Shown here: positions 56,837 through 64,000 of the stretch, one piece after another
Numbering within the stretch: the first letter of the stretch is position 1
Layout: the number at the start of each line of letters is the position of its first letter
NCBI GenBank assembly: GCA_007922195.1
Contig: ML682003.1
Span: 2,286,553 to 2,350,552, forward strand
Source: Podocnemis expansa
Taxonomy: Eukaryota; Chordata; Testudines; Podocnemididae
Direction of reading: 5' to 3'
Length of the DNA stretch: 64,000 bases
Translations under genes and position numbers: made by a program
The notes under the pieces: model-generated
Databases searched by the model: none
What the model was told of the DNA's origin: nothing
What the model saw: the letters and a program-made list of their open reading frames with translations, nothing else

Positions 56837-58130
56837 TCTGATAAAGTTCATCTATCCCTGCATGTCACCCTCACCTAAAACCAAGCTAGCTTGACCATGC
56901 CTGTGACTCCTTATCTGCTGAGATCTTTATCCAAGTTGTTCTCTTTGACGCTTATAGCCCCTTCTCCTGCGACTCCTCCAAGTCTTACCTCTGCACAGGG
57001 CCTGGGCCAAACTCCCAAAAGACCTCAGGAGTGGATATTCAAGCCCTCTATATCCATCTCTGAGCACAGATGTTGAAAAGTGCTTAGTCCCCAATGCACG
57101 TCTAAAATGCTGGGCTCTTTTGCAAATCAGACCTTCACTGTGGGTGCAGGACTTATTGGAAATTTCTAGTCTATCTTTGCATCACTGAGCTCGAGTTTTC
57201 TTTATCCATTCAGCGTCATTTTTCATCACTGAAAATGCAGTCACCTAATTCCTCAGAGAACAAACAGAAGCATAATCATCAAGGCTGGGTTTAAAAAAAT
57301 AACAGCATACCATCCCTGCCCTTCCACAAACTCCTCCTCTATCATGTGTGTTTGCATGTACAATTCTTTCCGCCTCTGTGACAAAGAAATTCTGTCAAAG
57401 GTACTTTGTGGTTTAATAGAGCTGGACAGAATACACATAGTTTTTATCAATATAAAATTATGCAGACTAAAGGATAGGCCTAAATGAAATGACAGTACTT
57501 TCCATTTGAATTCATTCAGATTGGACAAACAAAACACCAACGTATGAATAAAAAAAAAAAAAAAAGCTGGCAAGATTGATAAAGACGGCAGAATGATGAC
57601 TTTAAAGTGGATTTTCCTGCTTTAAATGCATAGGTTACATTTTCTTTATGCAGTCTTTAAATAATTCATTAGTCCCCAAGACAGTTTTATTAAGTCTGCA
57701 ACCATTGCTATAGAATTCCAAGTAGCTATAACTTCTCTGAAGCTTATGGGGCCAGACAGTTAGAATGCTAAAACATACTTAAATTGAAACAGTCGTATAT
57801 TTGTGCTGGGAGATTTTATTTTGTCACTGTACTGCTACTTTTTATGCTCTGAAATCAGAGTGCATCTTGGTTATTGGATCATGAGCAATCTACTGATTTG
57901 ATCGCATTTCTGGTAGTCAGTGGAGTTTTGGCAGTTTTTAACACCCTTTCCCTTCCAAAGAAGGCAGATGTGTGCAGCTCTCAGGCTTGAGACGGGATGT
58001 TTTTGGCTGTTAGAGTGCCAGGAGAGTTTGCTTTACAGAAAGATGGGAGGATTTGCTGACCTAGGGGACTGATAACAGGCTGTGGTGCCTTCCACAAGGA
58101 GGTTGGTAGGTGAAACACTAAACCCCAGGG
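56837..58130. other. No feature recognised
   Basis: AT-leaning sequence with an A-run at 57549-57565. No gene or repeat family was identified. Confidence 0.45.
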
Positions 58131-58311
58131 CAGCGGTTCTCAGCCTTTTCCAGGTTGTGACACCTTGGTGGCATATCGTGACCCTACAGGACACCCTAAC
58201 CCACCCCTCCTCCCCAGACCAGAGCCAGCCATCTCTCCTGCTCTTCGCAATGCACTTACCACTGTATGGTAACAAAATAATGTGTCCCAAGATAGTGATT
58301 GAGAACCACTG
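58131..58311. mobile_element. Non-autonomous hAT, 181 bp
   Basis: The ends CAGCGGTTCTCAGCC and, in reverse, CAGTGGTTCTCAATCAC are hAT-type inverted repeats. The flanks CCCCAGGG and CCCTACAG agree at 5 of 8, so the duplication is decayed. Confidence 0.7.
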
Positions 58312-58418
58312 CCCTACAGTGCTGTTAAATTGTGGCATGATCCAGTTTACAGGACACTGGGACTTGGGAGGCATAGATCTTATGCCAAGCTCTACCCCAA
58401 ATCTTCTCTTTAACCTTG

Positions 58419-58490
58419 TGTAAAGGGGCAGCAAGATGGCTGCCCCCACAGGAGCCAAGATGGCTGCCCGTGCAGGACTGCCACTCAAAC
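58419..58490 (+). repeat. Truncated 5' LTR remnant (72 bp)
   Basis: It matches the first 96 bp of the 3' LTR but has two rather than three copies of a 24-bp unit that begins AAGATGGCTGCC. Homology stops at CCACTCAAAC (58490), where integrase coding sequence begins abruptly, marking a deletion breakpoint. Confidence 0.9.
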
Positions 58491-58907
58491 ACCCAGACCT
58501 CTACCCAATTTTCACCGTTCGAATTGTTTTTTGGGAGGCAACCCCAGGGCCTGCTGGACCTAATGCAGGAAACCTGGGAGGAAACCCCCTCCACGAGTCA
58601 GGGACTTCTACACTATGTGATCCAGCTTTACGACAATCTTGCTAGGGTCCGGGAGGCAGCAAAGCACAATCTACAGGAGGCTCAGGAGACGCAGGCTGCA
58701 ACCTATAATAAGGGCGCACGCACCCGCACCTGCCAGCCAGGGGACCGAGTCCTCGTGCTTCTGCCCATGGAGAGCTCCAAACTATTGGCCCATTGGCAGG
58801 GACCGCACGAGGTCCTCTGCCAGGTAGGGCCCATCAACTACAAGGTGCATCAACTGGATAGAAAACGAAAGACACAGATTTATCATGTGAACTTGTTAAA
58901 AAAATGA
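58491..58907 (+). pseudogene. Ty3/gypsy integrase, C-terminal part
   Basis: The product would join element DNA to the host chromosome. What remains starts after the catalytic core: an FELFFGRQPQG phrase (typical of the region following the DDE core), a basic helical stretch, then the GPY/F-type module with PGDRVLVLLP, LLAHWQGPHEVL and the terminal HVNLLKK. The DDE catalytic residues are lost with the deleted 5' part. The frame ends at a TGA at 58905-58907, probably a mutated tryptophan codon, because the same frame continues into the reverse transcriptase. There is no start codon of its own; it is the interior of a pol polyprotein. Confidence 0.9.
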
Positions 58908-59800
58908 ACAGAACAGGAGGCCCTCATGATTACGCCTGAGCCCTCTGACCCAGAGTTGGGACCCCAACTCCCCCTGACGCCAGTTTCGGAGGTACCTATC
59001 CTGGCAGAGACTCTTACCCCTGCGCAAAAGGCGCAAGCCCGAGAACTAATACAGGCCTTTGCCCGAACTTTCACCACCTTGCCTGGCCACGTGGTGGGCT
59101 TCCAGCACGCCATTTGCACAAACCCCAGCGAAGTGGTGAGAGAGATAAACCAGCCCCTCCCATACCGCATGAGAAGGGCTGTCGAGGAGGAGGTACAGAC
59201 TATGTTGGAACTAGGGGCAATTGGGCCCTCACGGAGTGAATGGAGCAGCCCCATCATGCTGGTTCCAAAGCCGGATAGGTCAATCAGATTCTGCATCAAT
59301 TTTTGGAAAGTGAACGCCATCTCACAGTTCAATGCCTACCCCATGCCCTGAATTGATGAATTACTGGAAAGGCTAGGGGGAGCGAGTTATATTTCCACCC
59401 TTGATCTCTCCAAGGGATATTGGCAGATCCCCCTCGCTCCAGCATCTAAAGTAAAGACAGCCTTTGCCACCCCACAAGGGCTTTTTCACTTTACCCAGAT
59501 GCCCTTCGGCCTCCATGGGGCACCCGCCACATTCCAAAGGATGATGGACCAACTATTAGAGAAGCAGCGGCAATACGCGGCCGCATACTTGGACGACGTA
59601 GTGGTATATAGTACCACCTGAGAAGATCACCACCTAAGGTTGGCAGCTGTGTTGAGGATGCTCCAGGACTCTGGGTTGACGGTTCATCCCCAAAAATACT
59701 GGATTGGGTTCCATGAAACCACGTATTTGGGGTATGTGCTGGGACGAGGGCTAGTCAGACCCCTGGTCGACAAGGACCAGGCCATATGAGACCAACCCCC
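58908..59800 (+). pseudogene. Ty3/gypsy reverse transcriptase domain, disabled
   Basis: This follows the integrase in the same frame. A linker of about 60 residues (ETLTPAQKAQARELIQAF) leads into the RT: QPLPYRMRRAVEEEV, WSSPIMLVPKPD, RFCINFWKVN, then TLDLSKGYWQIPL and the catalytic YLDD at 59586-59597. The usual CVDYRKLN-type motif is altered to CINFWKVN. In-frame stops lie at 59349-59351, 59619-59621 and 59787-59789, and the frame is lost near 59800 around a C-run. RT copies element RNA into DNA. The family assignment is firm; activity is excluded. Confidence 0.92.
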
Positions 59801-60437
59801 CCCGGTCATTAAAAGGGGGATTCACCAATCTAGGCTTGGTCGGGTACTAACGCCGATTCGTCCCCAACTTTACCACCCTTGCGGCCCCACTGACAAACCT
59901 ACTCACCAAGAACCAGCCGAATCGAGCCCACTGGACCACCGAGTGTGCTCGGGCCTTCCAAGCCCTCAAGGATTGTTTGTGTAAAGAACCTGTCCTCCAC
60001 AACCCTGATTTTAACCAGGAAATTATAGTACAGACAGACGCCTCAGCAGTGGGACTCAGAGCAGTACTCTCTCAAGTCTTCAGCGAGGAAGAGCACCCCA
60101 TCCTGTACATAAGCCGCAAACTGTTCCCTCATGAGAAAAATTATTCTATGATAGAGAAAGAGGCACTAGCTATCAAATGGGCCCTGGAGGTGCTCAGGTA
60201 GTACCTTCTGGGGACCCATTGTATTGTGATGACTGACCATCAACCCCTGAAGTGGCTCCTGAAAATGAAGGATACCAACCCACGACTAATGTGATGGTAC
60301 CTCGCGCTGCAACCTTTCTCAATTACGATCCAACACTGGGCGGGTCGAGACCACTCTAATGCTGACAGCCTCTCCCAGCTGGGGAGAGAGAATGAGCTCA
60401 GCCCTGGAACCCAGGAGCTGAACTTGAGGGGGGGAAG
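59801..60437 (+). pseudogene. Ty3/gypsy RNase H domain and polypurine tract
   Basis: After the frameshift, the next frame encodes the RNase H of pol: QTDASAVGLRAVLSQ (first catalytic Asp), ILYISRKLFPHEKNYS, IEKEALAIKWALEVLR (catalytic Glu), VMTDHQPLKWL (catalytic Asp) and a terminal AGRDHSNADSLSQLG phrase. Stops occur at 60199-60201 and 60292-60294. The frame runs into GAGGGGGGGAAG (60426-60437), a polypurine tract that would prime second-strand synthesis, directly abutting the LTR. No integrase follows, confirming the integrase-first order. Confidence 0.9.
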
Positions 60438-60559
60438 TGTAAAGGGGCAGCAAGATGGCTGCCCCCTCAGGAAACAAGATGGCTGCCCCCCCAGGAAACA
60501 CGATGGCTGCCCATGCAGGACTGCCACTCAAACAGGAAGGTAAGGGGCGGGGCAGGAAG

Positions 60560-60567
60560 TATAAAAG
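60560..60567 (+). promoter_or_regulatory. LTR TATA box with upstream GC box
   Basis: TATAAAAG is preceded by GGGGCGGGGC at about 60544-60553, a GC-box-like sequence. It lies 123 bp into the LTR, a normal place for a retrotransposon promoter. Transcription would start near 60590-60600. Confidence 0.7.
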
Positions 60568-60698
60568 ACAGGCTGGGGAGCTCAGTTCAGCCCTGGCCGC
60601 CAGAAGAGAAGGATGGTTCCGTTGAGGCTCCTCAACCTCAGCCCTCCTCCAGCAGAGGAGACCTGGGCGTACCCGCCGGCCTCCAGCCCTATACCGAG

Positions 60699-61187
60699 AT
60701 GGCTGGCTCGTGCCTCCCATGGCGGGTGCCCAGTGGGAAGACCCCCTTGCCGCATGAGGTGGACAGGCCATGGCCACCCGAACCGCAGCACCCCCCAGGT
60801 TACCATGAGGGTTCAGAATGCCAGAAACAGGCCTCCCCACTGGCAGGAGAGGACCTGGAGGAACTGCCCCTGGCTCCACCTGACGTGGAACCCTCTGCAG
60901 GGGAGGACCTGGAGGAACTACACCTCGCCCCCGACCATGGGGAGCAGCTGGAACTGTCCCCGGAGGACATGGTGGTCGCCACAGAACTTCCAGACCTACC
61001 ACCATCAGACGCCTGGGAAGGCCTCTACTCCATGCCCCTCAGCGACTACCCCAACGCTATAAAGGAGGACGTAGACCAGGTACCAATGGGAGACGGGGAG
61101 GGCAATAGCTCAGGGGAAGTTTACCCCATACCGGTGTCAGTGTGTTGTGGTCAAAACCCCTCTGACTGCAGGTCTGGCTGCTGTTAG
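60699..61187 (+). CDS. Uncharacterised acidic, proline-rich open frame inside the LTR (162 aa)
   Basis: An uninterrupted frame of 162 codons from ATG at 60699 lies wholly inside the LTR, downstream of the TATA box. The frame is open upstream to an ATG at 60513, but that lies before the promoter. The product would be acidic and proline-rich, with two imperfect repeats of GEDLEEL(P/H)LAP at about residues 47-72, and a cysteine-rich end (CCGQ..CRSGCC). It has no recognised domain. It might be a leader or accessory protein of the element, the start of gag-like coding sequence, or chance in GC-rich DNA. It is open while the neighbouring pol is broken, which is mildly surprising. Confidence 0.35.
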   Translation: MAGSCLPWRVPSGKTPLPHEVDRPWPPEPQHPPGYHEGSECQKQASPLAGEDLEELPLAPPDVEPSAGEDLEELHLAPDHGEQLELSPEDMVVATELPDLPPSDAWEGLYSMPLSDYPNAIKEDVDQVPMGDGEGNSSGEVYPIPVSVCCGQNPSDCRSGCC

Positions 61188-61537
61188 GTCCCTGGGCTGG
61201 GACACAGTGGAGCAGGGTGGGCCTGTGTCCCCCCTTCTCCTCTCCCTCTCATCAGGACGTCAACCTCGAATATTCCCCTACATCATTGAACCCCCCCCCC
61301 CCCCCGAGTGCATTGAGACTCATTGACTGAACACCTGGGTCAGGGCCGACAACTACGAGCGAACTGCCTTGCCAGGCCTCTAGACTGCTAGCTGACCTTT
61401 TGTGGGGCTAAGATGAACTATCCGCCCCTTCCACTAGGGGAAGGGTGGAGTTACGAAAACCACTTGAGCAGATAACTCCCCATATTGCCCACCAGGGGGC
61501 GGCCTCCTGGTGGGGCAGACTGATACCCCCGCTCACA

Positions 61538-61629
61538 CCTTGGTCAACTAATTTCACACCTACTTTCCCTCATGCCATTGGATTGTCTTGTCTATATAGA
61601 TCATAAGTTGCTCAACATGGGGGTTGTCT
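61538..61629. other. Short unassigned flank of the LTR element
   Basis: Starts with the target duplication CCTTG. Nothing else is recognised. Confidence 0.5.
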
Positions 61630-61877
61630 GTCATTATAGACAGGATTCGGGGGGGGGGGGTTGCCTTCCTTACTAGCATGGAGCATCTCTCTCTTGTGAG
61701 AGCGTTCTTTGTACTTTAAAGTCTTCAAACCATAATCTGAGGACTTTACTAACTCAGTCATAGGTTAGGGGTCTATTACAGGAGGGGCTGGTGAGGTTCT
61801 GTGGCCTGTGTTGTGCAGGAGATCAACCAGATGATGATCCTATTGGTCCCTTCTGACCTCAAAGTCTATGAGATCTG
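61630..61877 (+). mobile_element. CR1 LINE 3' tail
   Basis: CTTTAAAGTCTTCAAACC, GGTTAGGGGTCTATTACAGG, TTCTGTGGCCTGTGTTGTGC, CCCTTCTGACCTCAAAGTCT and ATGAG mark the same subfamily as 8395-8607. A G-run lies at about 61650-61660. Confidence 0.9.
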
Positions 61878-63009
61878 TGCAGCTCCCAGCAGGATGGATC
61901 CCTGGGCTTTGTTGGAGACTCTGGATATAACAGAAATACAAAAGATGATATTACTACCTACAACCAAATCTCATGATGATTAGACCAGATCCAGATCTCT
62001 TGTAGCTCCATTGATTTCAGTGGAGTTAGACCAGTTCACAAGAGCTGTGGATTTTGTCTATTATGTTCTTATATGGTACCCATAGCATAGTGACTGACTA
62101 TAACCCACTGTTGACTGGAACTGAGGTCCTTTTCTAGACTACCAGCTAGTGAATCTTAGCCTTTGTAGTTGTATCTTAGGTCTGAAGATCATTGGTTCAG
62201 TCCCTGGTACATTAATCAGTGCTGCCCAACTATATCTAAATGTTCCTGTGGGAGGGAGGTTTCACTGTGCTCATTTTACACTCAGTGATATGAGGCAGAC
62301 ATGACTTGCCAAGGCCACAGAGAAAACCTCTTGGAGAGCCAGCAACCACACCAGGGTGTCCTGGACCCTACCCCATCACTTTCCATCATTAATCATCTGG
62401 ATTAAGCTCATGATTTAGGTGAGAGAAGTTGCCCATTAGACACGGCCCCCTCACACACAAACCTGTCACATCTGACCTCAGTTGGCTTTCTTACTGGCAG
62501 TCTCCGCACAAAGCAAAGGCTTAAATGGGCCCCCCTGCTCTGACCCCAAGAACAATCCATTCAGAAAGGATGTGGAAGCAGTGCATGGAAGCTTGCATGA
62601 CAACTGCATGTGAGAAGCCTCTCCATAGGCCCATGTCATCTATCTCCAGGGTTGTCAATGCAACACCTCTCCATGCATGCTACAATCACTTAACATCTTT
62701 AAAAGATGTAAAGAAGTCTCCAGATTGGACAGAAACATTCCACTTTACCTGTGCTCCTGAATTTAACTGCAAATATCTCACTCTTGCCTAAGTTATGATC
62801 AAGCAAAGAGCACATCTGATGATGCCTGAAGAAACTGTCCTGAAAAAAAGCAAGAACCACAGCTTGCTAGTTGTTGGAGCAAGGGCTGGTTGTCCAACAT
62901 TTCAGGACCACGGACAGAGCATGCACACCTCAGAAAGAACACACCCTGCAAGGAAGGTAAAACAATGGGGGAAACACTGTTCTCATTTGCACCCCTCTGA
63001 CACATTAAC
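61878..63009. other. No feature recognised
   Basis: A weak MIR-like phrase (GAGGCAGACATGACTTGCCA) is at 62292-62311. Otherwise nothing could be supported. Confidence 0.4.
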
Positions 63010-63225
63010 AACATGATAGATGAATCACTGGAACAACCTAGCTGGGATCATGGCAGAATTGCCATCTCTTCGGGTCTTTGAATCCAGTCTTTCAAAAAGA
63101 TCTGGGATACCTCAGCCCAGAACTTGTGGGTTTGAGTCAAGGATCACTAGCTGAAATTATCTGCCTTCTGTTCTGCAGCAGCTCAGATTAGATGAGTTCC
63201 TCCAGACCTTAAATTGTATGAATCC
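63010..63225 (+). mobile_element. CR1 LINE 3' tail, diverged
   Basis: ACAACCTAGCTGGGATCATG, then GTCTTTGAATCCAG, CAGCTCAGATTAGATGAG and CCTTAAATTGTATGAATCC follow the CR1 3' plan with much divergence. Confidence 0.65.
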
Positions 63226-64000
63226 ATTAAACAGTGATATTGACTCCCTTACTGGTCCCCTCCAGTCCATCCAAAAGGTAGCAGCTAGAATTGGCTTCCT
63301 CACGAGACGATAAGATCACGTAATTCCCTTCTTGAAATCTCCACCTCCTCCATCTTGTAGAACACAACTAAGTTAAACATCCAAGCCCCCTCAAAGCTCA
63401 TTCTCAGCCTGCACCATGGATCTTTTTTTCTCATTTGCACACTCTTCACTTTGCCTAATGCCAACCAGTGTCACCTTCAGGTCTTCTACTATGTGATGCC
63501 AATTAAAACAATGCTGGTATGGACTTACAGTTGTTCAGTTCAGGGGCCAGGTCTGGACTTTCTCATCTTACAAGTTCCTACTGAAGATTCACTTTCCTGG
63601 CTGCTGTTAGACCCTAACCCATGTCAAATGCCTTCTCTAACTCAACATGTCGCTAAAGGAGAGGCAACCAACAAGAAAATCCAGCCTTTTCCATATGTCC
63701 AGAGCTTCTCATCTTCTGGGGTGAAAAGCCACCCCATGCAGAAGGTTCAAGACCCAGGCACAACTTAGCAGTTGAAAAGAAAGCTTACACTGGAATGAAG
63801 TAGTTTTCCTGGCCCTCTGTGCAAAAGTGACTTTTCCCCCTAGATTGCAAGCTCCTAGATGTTTGAGTTTCTTTTGTATTTTATAACCTTGCACAGCACA
63901 AGATTAATAAATAATACACACTAAATAATCCACACTGAGAATAACAACCTTCATTGATTGGTAAGTCTTTTACAGAATTAACTATACAGTTCATTTGATC
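63226..64000. other. Unassigned; old repeat tail near 63836-63930
   Basis: TAGATTGCAAGCTCCTAGAT, then CCTTGCACAGCACAAG and AATAAATAATACAC resemble an old LINE/SINE tail, possibly the same as the inverse copy at 29285-29420. No gene was identified. Confidence 0.35.

Larger units (their letters stand above)
58419..61537 (+). mobile_element. Ty3/gypsy LTR retrotransposon with Gmr1-like gene order, defective
   Basis: The element begins TGTAAAGGGGCAGC and ends GCTCACA. The 5-bp repeat CCTTG lies at 58414-58418 and 61538-61542. The internal order is integrase C-terminus, reverse transcriptase, RNase H, polypurine tract, 3' LTR. Most Ty3/gypsy elements have integrase last; integrase-first Ty3/gypsy elements were described as the Gmr1-like group of deuterostomes. 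Most of the 5' LTR, gag, protease and the N-terminal and catalytic parts of integrase are missing, apparently through one deletion. Remaining coding parts carry in-frame stops and at least one frameshift, so the copy is inactive. Confidence 0.9.
60438..61537 (+). repeat. 3' LTR, 1100 bp
   Basis: It starts TGTAAAGG right after the polypurine tract and ends CTCACA before the CCTTG duplication. Three 24-bp units with (A)AGATGGCTGCC-type cores occupy about 60452-60520, followed by GGGGCGGGGC and a TATA box (TATAAAAG, 60560-60567). A 14-base C-run lies near 61292. No AATAAA was seen. Because the 5' LTR is truncated, the 3' boundary rests on the target duplication and the CA end. Confidence 0.85.

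Noticed and set aside
60319..61005. A 228-codon frame on the minus strand across RNase H and the LTR
   Set aside because: It is antisense to recognisable RNase H coding sequence and to the LTR frame. It contains repeated GAAI-type phrases only because the 24-bp LTR unit is a multiple of three.

Overview
This is vertebrate nuclear DNA, most likely from a turtle (a crocodilian or other sauropsid is possible). The evidence is the repeat content: many CR1 LINE copies with the short (A)TTCTATG-like 3' tails common in sauropsids, MIR-type SINEs, Penelope-like elements (PLEs), hAT and Harbinger-like non-autonomous DNA transposons, and one Ty3/gypsy LTR element. I find no supportable host protein-coding gene, tRNA, rRNA or CRISPR array. 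Every long open frame I examined is either a transposon remnant or chance. The window reads as intergenic or deep intronic sequence.

Layout. 1-5.5 kb is mostly unassigned, with GC-rich patches and one clean hAT insertion at 3945-4132. 5.5-15.5 kb is dominated by CR1 copies (5560-6985, 7018-7592, 8395-8607, 9375-10112, 10885-11690, 13840-15455), several carrying later insertions. 16-22 kb holds PLE pieces, including a decayed GIY-YIG endonuclease region at 18284-18720, and a small MITE at 16618-16912. 21.8-26.8 kb is a nested stack: one CR1 copy split by a Harbinger-like element, itself split by a hAT, which contains another CR1 tail, which is split by a further MITE. A second hAT interrupts the same CR1, and an inverted-repeat element follows. 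27-38 kb is largely unassigned apart from old SINE-like pieces and a weak LTR-like region at 34.7-35.5 kb. 38.8-48.5 kb again holds CR1, hAT, MIR and three large MITEs. 49-58 kb is mostly unassigned.

58.4-61.5 kb is the best-preserved element: a Ty3/gypsy retrotransposon with a 5-bp target duplication. The C-terminal end of its integrase lies upstream of reverse transcriptase and RNase H, the order described for Gmr1-like elements. It is dead: the 5' LTR is truncated by deletion and the pol frame carries stops and a frameshift.

The most interesting signals are this pol order; the two-armed PLE family, whose arms contain a hammerhead-ribozyme-like core (CTGATGA, a 5-bp stem, GAAA) with a compensated change in the flanking helix; the multi-level nest at 21.8-26.5 kb; and the fact that all the CR1 copies I could identify lie on the + strand.
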